Source: Panaeolus papilionaceus (lineage: Eukaryota; Basidiomycota; Agaricomycetes; Agaricales). From it: a stretch of DNA of 64,000 nucleotides. The notes under the pieces are model-generated. The model ran no database searches, was not told where the DNA came from, and worked only from the letters and a program-made list of their open reading frames with translations. Location: assembly GCA_015501605.1 (NCBI GenBank), contig JADNRZ010000012.1, positions 248,001 through 312,000 on the forward strand. The letters are read 5' to 3'. Shown here piece by piece: positions 37,268 to 48,953 of this stretch (positions are counted from its first letter, which is position 1; each line of letters starts with the position of its first letter). A program made the position numbers and the translations under genes.

Positions 37268-38955
37268 ATGTCTGGTCCCAATGGCCCTTATCCCAGCTTT
37301 GCTTGTATGTATCACCCATTCTTCTATTGGAAGCAAAGCTTTAATCAGTCAACACAGTGGCTCTGGCTTGCGCAACAATTTATGAACATAGTGTGTAACG
37401 CCACACTACCTTCGAAAAATTTGCAGCTAATCATTCGTAGTAACGACCTTGGACCAAGAGATTGACTTCATATGGGTAACTAATCGTATCTTGTTGGAAG
37501 GATAGCGCAAAGCTCATCGGAATCAATCGCAGCGGCGGCCGAAGTTTAACTTGGTTCAATCCTTATTTTTTGCAGTGCGTTATTTCATTTTTTCCTCGCT
37601 TTCATGTACTGATCCGTTGGGTGACAGACACGGTATCTTGGAGATGCAACAATTATGTACGGCTATTATACCTACATGCATATGCTTTTTGAGCGAACTC
37701 TTCTCATCGCTACCCCCTTGTATCAGCCACGCCGCTATCGGTATGTTATTTCTCATCCAGGGATCATTGCACCAACTAACTTAAACTATCAGTCGCAGTG
37801 ACATTCAAGGATCAATCTACTCAGGTATGTCTAATCCTTCGACCATGCTTCTCCTCGTCTAAATGTTTTGCACCATTGCCCCTGCACGCTGCATTGAATT
37901 GTCAGAGGTGTGTACTCTCACAGTCCTTCTTGACACACCTTCTCATATTCGATCTACAGCTGTAAGCATTCAGATAACGTTACAGCTCCACTTTAATTCA
38001 TTCTATCGGCTCAGGCATACGGCACATGAGGATACAAGCGTGGTTGACCTGCTTGGTATTGTGGGCTATGCAAGGTGAGTATTTATACGGCGATATTTAA
38101 CGGTACCCTAACGAATTTCTTGGGTCTGAAGGAGTTATGATTCTCAGAGTTTCAGTCATCTGGCGATATAAGCGTTTGGTTGTCAACACTCTCTGTACCT
38201 CCCTTGCTCTCGAAGTAATATCTTTGGCGCTTATTCAAGGGTACGCTGGCAGAGTGGATACAAGTACGTCGTTCCGTAAAACGTTGTTCACCCGAGCTAA
38301 TGTCAAGACGACGGTAGATCCCAGCAAGCTCCGGGTGTATCGCGCCACCTGCGCACCCAACTACCCTTCAGATTGGTACTTCCTGATGTGGCTTCCGATC
38401 CTTGCGTTTGAATGTGTCATGTTGGTTGCGGTCATGAGAAGGGCAATGCAAATGTGTCCTATACGTAATCCGGAAATCATCAAACTCCTGAACGGCAGCA
38501 AGCCTTCACTGATGCAAGTTATGATGAGGGATAGCATCATGTTTCCTATAGCGTAAGATTCCAAGTGCTTTTGCTTTCCCTAAGTAACTGACGATTCCCT
38601 GTGATTTAGTGCCCTTTTTATCTGTGTTGTCAACTTTTTGGGGTGGCTTATTCTTCCAGTACGTCACTCGCTTTATTTTATTATTATTTTTTGGACTAAA
38701 TCGCGAATTCTACAGGTGTGGTTCGCTCGTGTTGCTGTCACCATGACAGCTTTTACAGCAAGAACATTAGGTTGCCGCCTGGTTCTCAACCTCAGAGATC
38801 AGTATTATCGGCCGTTCGAAGATGAATACATGCATTCGGTTCCTCCATCACAACCGATTACTTTTGAACAGGATTCTATCTCCATACCCTTGAGTCCCAC
38901 TTCCCCAACATCCAAAACAAGGTGCTTTTCCATGAATCCGGAAGCACAATGTTGA
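37268..38955 (+). CDS. DUF6533-type polytopic membrane protein (copy 4)
   Basis: The first exon (37268-37304) encodes MSGPNGPYPSFA. Phase-consistent microexons follow: LALACATIYEH, ITTLDQEIDFIW, FNLVQSLFFA and TRYLGDATI. Later exons encode MILRVSVIWRYKRLVVNTL, APNYPSDWYFLMWLPILAFE, VMMRDSIMFPIA, LFICVVNFLGWLILP and GCRLVLNLRDQYYRPFEDE, with an S/P-rich tail ending PEAQC. The order of motifs is the same as in copies 2 and 3, so it is an intact paralog. The frame is open upstream of the ATG, so a longer N-terminus is possible. The middle exon borders (37700-38130) are uncertain. Confidence 0.75.
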
Positions 38956-39227
38956 TTACCCTGCTGTATTGAACTGTAGTATCATTCCCTATTTATAACT
39001 ATATACTTCTTGTTGTATCCTGTACACTCAGAATCACACCATTGGGCTTTCCAAGACCCGAAACTATTAAATTATATGCATAAAGTACAGCTACACGATT
39101 AGCCCTGCCCGATGTATACAGAGAACACCGGATAGATAGAGAAATAGGGGGAAATGATGAAATCTAAATATACCCAACATCCACACATCTATCAGAAAAA
39201 CTAGGCATCCAAAGGGCACCCGAATCA

Positions 39228-40687
39228 TCATGTTTCAGAGGGTGTTTCAAGGTCCTTCTTCATCGATAGGTACAATTCGTCGCAATGCTCGACCAACTCT
39301 TGGGCTGAATCCTGGAAGTCGGTCCATCTTCTCACAGGTGTTCGACCAACGCGTTCCGCACCCCACCTGTTTGTCTGTGCACCGAAACGGATGGGTTGAT
39401 CCGGATCATTGTTGAAAATTGTGGGTAGGAAGATGAGAGGTGCGAGCATCAAGTGTATGGCTACAATTGCGGATTTAAAGGGTACAATCGGATGGTGCGG
39501 GGAATTGAGGAGGAGACGACCCTGATGAACGATGACATTTAGCTGGCATGCCATGAAGAAGGTGAAAAATTTGCACTTACGAGGTAGAAGACCCAGACTT
39601 TGATTGTGTCCATTATTGGGTAGGCAATGAGAGCAGCACTGATGCTCGTGTGGCACACTCCAGGTTCGGACACCAAGTGTCGAACGCGTGGTGTAGAGGA
39701 GGTCGACAAAGCTTTGCGATCCAGGTAGGTACCAACAAGATCAATTTGATATTTGACACACTCGTAGGAGTGGTCTGTCTTGAGCAGTTGCCAGTCTCTG
39801 GGATCGTAATAATCGGGGAAAGCTTCAAGAGAAGAAGACCAGATAACTCTAGCTCCTTCCTCCAAAGGCGACTTTTCGAGCATATTTTGTAGTTCACGAA
39901 CCTAGACAACATAGTGTCAAGCCAGGATTTTATAAGCATATTGTGAAACGTACCATTACAAAATGACTGAATAAATTGGATTGCCATATCCATCCCAAGT
40001 TATCCTTGCTGATCTGCCCAGAATATTGCGAGTAGAATTTGGGATATGTCATGAAGGCGAGAGGTTCGGTGAGGAATTGAAGAGCTGCCTTCCAGTATAT
40101 CAGACCCTTGAAAGGAGCCGTGCCAGCATTCAAGACCAAATGGGTTATATAGGGAAGTCTATAGGAACCATGTAGGCACTACTGCACAACTGAAAGCAGA
40201 GAAAATAAACATACTTTGTCCTTAACCTCGCAGCAAACTGAACTACACTCTTGAAAGACGCCAAATCCACCTCTTCGACGCGTACTTCGCAATTCTCCAT
40301 AAAATTCCGCGCGTGTGCCTCGTCAAAGCCTTCTTCCTGGCTCAGCTCCTGCACATAGTCATCAAACCAGCGTAGTAGCTCATGACACGCGGCGTTGGCC
40401 TTTTCGACGTTTCGGCATGCCATGACGAGCGTGAGCCCTTGGTAGCCTGGATGAGGTGTAATCTCGGACTTTGTCTTTGCGAAGGCTTGAGGTCGGCCGT
40501 CTAGAGCATCAGGCTGGACAAGTTGGCTCAGTAGCCTCTGGCAGATACCATAGCCTACGCCACTAGAAGATCAAGGAGTTGAGATTAAGCTGCCATGTTT
40601 GCTTCGTTTGAGAACAGTCGTGCAAACTCACCCGTTGGCTCCTGTCACGACTACGACTAGCCTATCCTCCAAGGTTGCCACAAACAT
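39228..40687 (-). CDS. ERG27: 3-ketosteroid reductase, ERG27-like SDR
   Basis: Five exons give a protein of about 420 residues. The start MFVATLEDRLVVVVTGANGGVGYGI carries the SDR nucleotide-binding motif TGxxxGxG, split by the first intron. ACRNVEKANAA, VEEVDLASFKSV and LVLNAGTAPF follow in SDR order. The catalytic region is SSSLEAF and SYECVKYQ (Ser and YxxxK). The C-terminal part has a membrane segment (VAIHLMLAPLIFLPTIF) and ends RWTDFQDSAQELVEHCDELY. These are features of the sterol C-4 demethylation enzyme 3-ketosteroid reductase, which works on the ER/lipid droplets with ERG25 and ERG26 and reduces the 3-keto group with NADPH. The long helical insert after ACRN (LLRWFDDYVQELSQEEGF) is also typical. 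Junctions are phase-consistent. Confidence 0.88.
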
Positions 40688-41410
40688 GTCAATAGTTTTA
40701 CTCCTCTTTCAAAAACGTGGCCAGGTGGTTGACGACCTTGCCAGAGAGTCGGGAAGATGAGGAGGTTTCTGAGAGAGTTTGAGCAAAGCATTGAATTGCC
40801 GTGAGAAGGGCTAACAAATGACTGAATGCCTTCCAGTCAGAGGGCGTCGTACGACATTTGACTGGTGTCACGACGAATCCCATACAGTTTCAATTGGACT
40901 TTATTTCTTTTGAAAATTATGAAGCGATTATCATTGAAAAGAGAAATTTTGTGGCCAAACTCATGGTGAAGGTAGGAGGTAAGATGTCACGATATCGATA
41001 TGCGCAGCAGGAATCAGATGTGCGAAATCTGACTCAATTCACCGCCTTCTCTGCTTTTCATCAGAGTTATTAAGCGCCTCCTTGTCAAGATAGAGATTTA
41101 TACAGGAAGCAAGGCGCCCTTGATTGGCACCCACTACCACCTAGTGCTTAAATGCTTAATAGGACCTGTTGACGGTAACTCCAAGTCGATTGGGCACTAG
41201 ACGCGCCACCCACATTATCACATAGGCAGTCGTACATATATCACCATCTGCTGTTCCGCACTTGCCTCAATGCTTTGCGCGTCCTACCCGCCCTCCAAAA
41301 AAAAAGCGTCTTCTCGAGCCGCTAGGAGGCGAATAGGTCATAGATACCACTAGCATCAACGGCACGACATCTTGTTGCGGGTTCAAATGCAAAACGTGCA
41401 AAATTATATG
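40688..41410. other. Intergenic region
   Basis: ERG27-like promoter on the minus strand. Around 41370-41390 a GGGTTCAAATGC segment resembles a tRNA B-box, but I can build no cloverleaf. Confidence 0.35.
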
Positions 41411-41510
41411 GGGTTACTGTGGATTGAACACAGGACCTTCAGAACGCTAGAGGTAAGCGCGCTTTCCTTCCAACTTCAGTCTGCTGCTCTCCCAACTGAG
41501 CTATAACCCC
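41411..41510 (-). tRNA. tRNA-Phe (GAA) with a 28-nt intron
   Basis: Read on the minus strand from 41510: acceptor GGGGTTA pairs with TAACCCC, D-arm GCTC-AGTTGGGA-GAGC, anticodon arm GCAGA-CTGAAG with GAA at 41477-41475, variable AGGTC, and T-arm CTGTG-TTCAATC-CACAG. An intron of 28 nt (41473-41446) follows base 37, the standard place for eukaryotic tRNA introns. The G27-A43 pair at the top of the anticodon stem is mismatched; all other stems are intact. CCA is not encoded, as expected for a eukaryote. Confidence 0.92.
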
Positions 41511-42236
41511 ACATGTTTTATCAGAGACCTTGTCGTGTCTGAAACGGCGGTGTTTTGTTATCATTATTAACCATGCAGGATTCTATGGAGGAAAACAAGA
41601 TCCAGTCAAAGTTCAAGAGTTGGACATCTTCTGAACTCCTGCAATAATTATCTGTTTGGGGCGTCGTTTTTTAGGTTGTTATTCAAGCTCAAAGATTCAG
41701 TCCTTCTTGTTGCCTCGGCTTCATTTTTCAAGATTTGGAACTGTCGAGTAAGAGCAAAAAAGGGGAGGCTTTCCAAGACCTGTGGCAGTGCCGACGCGTC
41801 GATCACGCCTCACCTTTTTGCCCCCTGTTTAGTGTCCGCCGCTCCCGAAGAGCATTGTGACAAGCAATACCCAGAGATTCCCCCTTTCTGCTCAATTTTC
41901 GTTTTATGTGCATTGCGCTCCCCATTTCTCTTGGAGGGATTTAAAATCAGCCTCAGCTCGACCCATTCAGCTGTTGAACTAAATACACTGGTCTGTTCTG
42001 TTCGTCTTCTCTCCAGCGATCCCTGCCTCCTTCACATCCATCACCCCAAGGCGTCTCAGCGGTGGAAGTCAACAGCACACCACGCCACATCGCTGCTTAA
42101 CTCGTTCCGTAGGCCAAGATTGTTCATGAACAACGGGCGTGTTTGATTTCGCAGAACGTCGACGCTGTACCCAGAACCGTGATACCCCCAGACTCCAGCT
42201 TCGACCTTGCTCCATCTTCCCTCTGAACCACGCACA
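41511..42236. other. Intergenic region upstream of the aspartic protease
   Basis: A 156-codon frame (41676-42146) has no domain and overlaps the protease promoter. I do not call it a gene. Confidence 0.35.
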
Positions 42237-44528
42237 ATGCACCTACATTACAGTATCTATAATGCGGGCATTGCATCAATCCTACTAGGGGCGCTGTGCG
42301 CATCCTCGTCCCCAACATTAACATCCGAAATGCCACTCGGGTCATGGGATGATATCGCCAGGCGATACACCAGACGCACAGAGGGAGGCATTCACCTCCC
42401 CATCGTTCGGACACAGAAACGCCTTTCAGAAGCAGAGATGAAGAGACGAGGTCTAGCAGCTGAGATAGGACTAGGGGATTCCGTCGATGTGTAAGTTCTT
42501 TCCGACAACGTTGTCAATTGGCTTGGCAGTGTCTTGAACATCATACATCAGGGCGTACACGGTTCTTGCAACGATTGGGGGAATATCGGTCCCACTTATC
42601 CTGGGTAAGCACAAAAAAACATGACTCCACACATTGGAGCGCATCGTCTGACCCTGACATTCGCAGATTCTGGTTCTTCGGATACCTGGGTTATGTCAGA
42701 TGCTTGTTTACAAGACTGCATGGTATCAGGCGACAATCCAGTGCCCCTATACCCACAAGCTAATTATCGGCCATCTGGGCTTGACGTCGAGATGCTTTAC
42801 GGAGATTCGCAGACAGGCACTTCCGCGAAAGGCACGATAGGGCAGGATACCTTCGAGATGGCGGGGCTGGCCCTCCAGGATCAGTATTTCGCTGCCATCA
42901 ATGTGACGAACACCAATTTGATGGAGCTTGGAGCGTCGGGTATTCTGGGCCTTGGATTTCCGATGAATAGGTTGGTGTGGTTTTTGGTCTTCGATTTGAG
43001 TGTGATCTGACGGAGACTTTAGCGTTATCTGGAACGATATCTTTGTCAAAGTATACCACTTACGCGATGTATCGAGTATCAAAGCTCGTGCTGGCGAGGA
43101 CTCGAATTCTCGTCGAGCGTCACCTCCAAACCCCAACGCCAAATTTGGCGCCAATTTCCCATATTCAAATGCCCTGCGGAGGCTCAGCTTCCCGGATATC
43201 CCCTCCCTCATCAGTACTTTGCAACCTACTGTAAAAGCCGAAAAGCGCCAGACTGTCAAAACGTCGTCGCTTCTGTACAGTGTCTTTTCTTCCTATGCAA
43301 CCCTTAGCCCTTTCTTTCCTCGCCTTATTTCCCAATCCGTGCTCAACCAGCCCATGTTCAGCGTTGCGCTGCAGCGCAACACGATCGACGTTGGAGGAAG
43401 CCTTGGGGTGCTTAGTATTGGCGAGCTTCCCGATGGCATTTCGAGCGATAACATGACCTGGGTCCCTCTCAGAGTGTACTCGGCTGATCAGAATGGACTC
43501 CCTGCACCTCCTGATTCCCCTAATGAGGTACAGTGTATATATCAAGGTACCAGTTTGACTGAATCTCTGACATGTTCTTGTCGATTGTAGGTATACCCAG
43601 TGACATGGGAGGTTACGATCGACAATGTATACCTCGATGGAGAGAAGCTGCCTCAAACGAACCTTACGTCAAGTACCATCGGCATATCTGCCCTCGTTGA
43701 TACCGTAAGAACATCCCTTCCTGTTTACCTCTTCAATGATTTCAATTTCCATTATTCGAAGGGAAACTCCCTCATTCGAGGTCCCGCAGATGTCGTAAAA
43801 CACATCCGCACGCTTTTGTCACAATCAAGTCCTCACGGAAATGGCCATTTCCCTTGTTCGACCCCGCATACTCTCGCATTCGAGATAGGGGGGAAAATAT
43901 TCCCTGTGGACCCTCGCGACTTTGCATCACAAGCGTATAACAACAACGTCGAAGAGTGTTATCCGAATCTTGTGGATACGGATACACCGAGACCTGGTGG
44001 CTATTTGTTCAGTTGGAGTTTGGGAGTGCCGTTTTTGAAGAGGTTCGAATGATTATGTGTTCTTGATGTCAGAGTTTCGGGCTGAAGGCTGATTAACTCT
44101 CTCTTTTTCAGTGTGACATCGTCATATTACTTTGGAAACTTGTCATACCCATCGAAAGACCCTCCGAAGATGGGGTTCCTGTCTACGGTTCCGGCTGACG
44201 CAGATCAAAAGATGAAGGACGCAGTCGAGGCTGCGAGAAAGGCGGACCATAATTTCCCTGGTAGGTTGGAACTCCCTTTACTCACCCATTCGACTATTCA
44301 TGCATGACTTACAATTTGTGTTCACAATCTTTCGTTACAGCCATCTCGGATTTACCTCGCTCTGGGTCTCTCATCCCAACGCGCACTGGTATGCCGCAAG
44401 CGACGCTCTTAGGGAGTCAACCGAATGGTGCTGCGAGGTCGGGGCATCATCATGTGAAACACGCAAAGGCAGCTTCGGGTATGATCTTTGGGATGGGATT
44501 GGCCCTGGCGGAGGTTTTCGGGCTATGA
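42237..44528 (+). CDS. Secreted aspartic protease, family A1
   Basis: Eight exons (42237-42490, 42551-42603, 42667-42970, 43023-43527, 43591-43704, 43762-44042, 44112-44260, 44341-44528) join in phase to give 615 residues. A signal peptide (NAGIASILLGALCASS) leads and a basic propeptide follows. The first catalytic aspartate is in LILDSGSSDTWV (about residue 103) and the second in ALVDTGNS (about 409). The flap region carries YGDSQTGTSAKGTIG. The family usually has about 400 residues; the extra length is an insert in exon 4 (SSIKARAGEDSNSRRASPPN) and a C-terminal tail ending GMIFGMGLALAEVFGL, which could be a membrane or GPI anchor signal. The 57-nt intron at 43705-43761 is open in frame, so retained-intron protein is possible, but it would break up the second DTG. 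Confidence 0.88.
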
Positions 44529-46941
44529 GACATTGCTGAATGCACAGGCTGTGACGACTGGGACGCACAAAGACGCTTATGATGCATGAATCCATAACGA
44601 TATATCGGGTCTGTGAAAGACTCTTCTTTGATACCTTTTTACGTATTGGTTCATTTCACCACACACACACAAGTGCGACAATCTTTTTCTTGTATTGTAG
44701 CGATAGGATGGGGGAAAGTAAGATATGACGCGACGGTGTAGTATATAGGTACACAATTTATGCGAAGGACTTTTAGATTAAAACTAGGAGGTATTGAAGG
44801 TGTACCAAGTACCTATAAAGCTTATTGCGCAGACAAGCGCAGGCGCTTGAGGTTAACTTGGCGGGTATCAATTGATCGCGCGCTTCCCCCTGATGCCATA
44901 TCGCGAGCGCGCCGGGTCGGGAATCCGGTCGTCGGCTCGTGCGCGCATTTCACTTTTGCAATACCTGCTTCGATGAGTATTCTCCCGAGTACATATAACA
45001 CGTATGCAATGCGGATACCGGTCCAGCCATGCATTTCGCAGAAATAGATCTCTGTTCGAGGTGAGCATCAGGTGTCTAGGGTATTAATTAAGCCGGCCCT
45101 GTAGATTATACACAGACCACTATTGCCGAAGGACACATCGATGGGATGATATGTACCATTTGGTGTGCTCATACGGAAGGAGTCGGGTCGATTCAGAAGA
45201 TAATGTGACAGATCTCGCGCGCATGCTGCGTAATTGTGGCCTTATCTTTTCTTAGGCGGGCGATTTGGGATATGTTTAGAGCGTTTTGGTTACAAGAATC
45301 AGGTGTATGTTGTAGCAATGGTATTAAAATGACCCAGTGGGACAGTTATAGCCCTTCTAATTTGAGACTTCTATCAATAACGTGCGAGGATCGCACCCGG
45401 AATACAATTGAAACCAGGCATCTGGATCTGTCGTTGACAGTGGCTCTAGTAGGTCGGACGACCAGTGGTGATCATGACGCTATCACTAGAAATCATGTTA
45501 TCATGAGCTTGGAGGATAGATGACAGCCACTCAGGGGTGGTCTTGTGCTCCATTCAAGTTCTCGAACCGAGTCATCGACCCTCGTCGAAATTGGAGTAAA
45601 TTCGAATTCTTCTTGTGCAGTTGACTTGACACTTCCCAAAGAAGAATCGCCAACGCCAAGTGACATGGAAGTGCATTGGTTTCAGTAATTCGTGATGTTA
45701 ATTGAATAGGTTGATGTAGTGTTAAGCGTTATAAGGATAATAATACACTGTATTGTGAATGTAAAAGGTTGAAAACCGTTCGAAAGTCGTAGCATAAAGG
45801 ATCAGTGGGATGAGACAAAGTCAGTGTGGGAGAGTAACACAGTGGGTTGTCATGAGTTGGGTCAGTTGACTCTCCATTCTTTTCCCAAAACTGCAATGCT
45901 TTCTTTGGATTTGGTGTGCTTCTATGGCCATCCATGTCAGATTCTCTCATACGGTTCAATCCATCTGAAATACCGGTTTGCCAGGTGGTAGCAGGATCAA
46001 TACCGAGTTCGAAATCAAGAAGGAAGAGAGAGAGAGTATTTTCCGTTAGGTCCGCTATTATATACTTGAAGGAGTATTCAAGGATCATTTGGTTCAATAC
46101 CGTATGTTACCTTGAAATTCCTAATAAACCCCTTTTATATTAATAATTGTAGCTTTGTTCATAAACCAACTATTCCATCTCGGCACAACACGCTTACTCT
46201 CCTCCCTTCCACACGTCGTCGCTTAACACCAAGAACAGGTCTTTTACCCGTTCAACAGTGTGCACCCTCCGCTTACCAGCCCTTTAAGTTCCTAACGCCG
46301 CACCACTACCCACAGTTGTCTGTATCCCTCCCCCACATTTGCTCTCTTATCGCTTACTCACATCCCGCTAGCCCTTGCTGTGTGCTCTGTTTGACGTTGC
46401 AATCATCGTCGGCCACACAACTCGACTGATACATAATCGATAAGCGCCTTTGTGCCTGTCTACCCCGCATTCGCCAAGAACGTTATTGTTACCGACGGCT
46501 GCGTCGAGCACACTCTGTTTCATCGACAGAGCATTGAAGAGATATACCATCTGGCCATTCAAAGCCAGCTAGATCTCAGAGTGCGTATCTGAGCCATTTC
46601 TTAATATCGCTGGACTTCATTCTACGTTTCACTCGACCTCTTTTGTTCGGAGTTGTGATTTCCTACCAGTGGCAGCGGAAATCGATGTCCTTGCCATGAT
46701 CCTTGGGTGCTCCTCAACACCTGGGGAGCTTGATTTACTCCTCATTTTCATTTCCCTTCGTCATACCCTTCTTATTGTAATCCCCAAAATAAGACAAAAC
46801 TGACTCTCTAACTCTAGGTTTCTTAGAGACCTGCCCTTAATCTAAGCCTGTTAGGTTCCCTATTCCTAGATCCCCATCCCCGTTCGACTAGAAGCCTTCT
46901 GTCAAGAACACACCCATCCGTAACCTAGATCATCATCAACA
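44529..46941. other. Gene-poor region
   Basis: Short frames only, including a 122-codon minus frame (45729-46097) without a recognisable domain. The right side is pyrimidine-rich, like the leader of the carrier gene. Confidence 0.4.
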
Positions 46942-48426
46942 ATGTCAAGCAAGGATATCCCATCCAACGCGGCTGCTGCCCTCCCCCCAGCCACACTTCC
47001 CCCCGCCGTTGCGGCACCGAAGAAGAAACCGTACCCATTCTGGTTGGGAGGTGTCGCTGCTACCATTGCTGCATCCATCACTCAGTGAGCTTTATTCCTT
47101 TCATCTTTCATTCGTGGCGATGTCGTTTCCTTGCGCATATATCTAATTATAACACGTTGTGGTTGCTGGCGGTCGAAATGTTGTTCAGATGGGTTTGCGA
47201 TCAATGTTATGACGTCATCATGTCACCCACGTGATATAATTGAACAGCGCAACGTTTTGAGATAGGGGCTAACTTGTATTTCTTTCAGCCCGCTAGATTT
47301 GACCAAGGTTCGCCTGCAAGCTTCCGGTGATAAGCGCATGGTGGACAGCATAAAAAAGACAGTTCGAACAGCAGGTAATTAGCCTGTTATTCTCGCAATT
47401 AGGACAGTGAATCCTGACAACATTCGATTTAGGTGTTCGAGGTCTCTTCGATGGTATCTCCGGAACATGGTTGCGCCAAATGTCGTACTCTATGTGTCGT
47501 TTCTGGGCATACGATGAAAGCAAAAAGATTATTGGCGCAAACGAGAAGAACGCCCCAGCTTGGAAATTGGCCGTTGCTGGTAGCATGGGTATGTCGAACA
47601 GTCAACTTATTTTTTTCGATAACTCACACCAATCGTGTAGCTGGTGGTATTGCTGGACTCATCGGAAATCCCGGTGGTAAGTATTCGTATGGCATGCATG
47701 ACTGCAAATGCTTACAGGTGCAATAGAAATCGTCATGGTCCGTCTTCAAGGAGACTTTGCCAAGGCACCCGAAAAGCGATTCAACTACAAGCACTGTTTC
47801 GATGCTCTTTTCAGGGTATGTGATTAGTTTCCGAGCAGTTTATATTTTGGCTTATCATGCTTTACAGATGGTCCGTGAAGAAGGTGTCTCCTCTCTGAGT
47901 CGTGGTGTTGGTCCGAACGTCTTCCGTGCCATCCTCATGAACGCTTCCCAGCTCGCTTCGTGAGTAAACGAAACGACTGAAATATATCGCGCCGCATTCA
48001 TGTCTGACCTCTTCTCTAGATACGACTTCTTCAAGGCTGAACTGCTCAAGACCAAGTACTTCGACGACAACATCCTCTGCCATTTCACCGCCTCATTCGC
48101 TGCCGGAACCGTCGCCACCACTGTCTGCTCACCCGCTGATGTGTTGAAGAGCCGTATCATGAACGCTAGCGGACCTGGATCGAGTGTACGTGCTCATCGT
48201 AGCTTTCCTGTCTTTATTCGTTCATGCTTGCTGACAATCCCCTACACAGTCAACAATGGGTGTTATCCGTCAATCCATGCGCAACGAGGGAGCTATGTTC
48301 ATGTTCAAGGGATGGGTGCCCGCTTGGATGCGTCTCCAGCCTACGACTATCCTCATCTTCTTGACGCTGGAACAGCTGAAGAACGGTGTCGACTTTACGA
48401 GGAAGCAGGGACTTGACTGGTTCTGA
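46942..48426 (+). CDS. DIC1: Mitochondrial dicarboxylate carrier
   Basis: The start MSSKDIPSNAAAALPP leads a typical inner-membrane carrier of about 310 residues with three tandem repeats of two helices each. The signature PxDxxKxR motifs are HPLDLTKVRLQ (repeat 1), NPGGAIEIVMVRLQ (repeat 2, degenerate as in dicarboxylate carriers) and SPADVLKSRIMN (repeat 3). FWLGGVAATIAASITQ, GVRGLFDGISGTWLRQM, FFKAELL and FKGWVPAWMRLQP match the family. It exchanges malate or succinate for phosphate. Many small exons are used, and the repeat-2 segment is built from a microexon junction near 47675-47717. The gene ends GLDWF at 48426. Substrate assignment rests on family resemblance. Confidence 0.9.
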
Positions 48427-48953
48427 TTTGCTTTTCTTTTTTTCTTCCTTCTTTTTCTCTTGTGAAAATGGGAGTCTGCTTTTTTGATACCTTTCAACTG
48501 TTTGGTGATAGGTTTTGCAATGTGATGAATCCATTGAACGTGCTGTGCAAATGGCGTATTTGCGTCGTTTGTGACTAGTCGTCCATGTTGTGTATTTTTT
48601 GGCCCTCCGAGGTAGTGTACTTTTTGATCGAATCGTTGTGTTTGTAATTTTCTTTATTTTTGGAATGCGATGAACATTGTTGTGAAGTACATAGATACTT
48701 GTCGATGTGAACGCCTTGCTTTGGATATCTAGCGCTGAGTACCTGTGCTCGCTGTGAGGGCAGACCGTCGCACATGGCGGGAATGGACGACATCGACCAA
48801 TATGATTGCCCATCCGCGAGAGTGCAAACATTTCGGGCGGACCAACTAAATGCAATCTATAAAAGCTCCATACAAAGCTTCTTCAACATAAACCACCACC
48901 ATTGAAAGAAACTTCCCAGCACCATCTTCGTTTCTTAATCGTAATCTATTACA
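48427..48953. other. Intergenic region
   Basis: 3' region of the carrier gene (T-rich) and the next promoter. The minus-strand frames here are shadows. Confidence 0.4.

Noticed and set aside
41360..41400. B-box-like GGGTTCAAATGC as a second tRNA or SINE
   Set aside because: I could not build acceptor or anticodon stems around it.
41676..42146. 156-codon frame upstream of the aspartic protease
   Set aside because: It overlaps the protease promoter and has no recognisable motif or joinable exons.
45729..46097. 122-codon minus-strand frame
   Set aside because: Single frame with no domain and no promoter or exon support. Likely chance.
48250..48855. 201-codon minus frame over the carrier gene's 3' end
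   Set aside because: It is opposite the carrier's last exon and its T-rich 3' region; the K/R-rich translation is the complement of poly-T.
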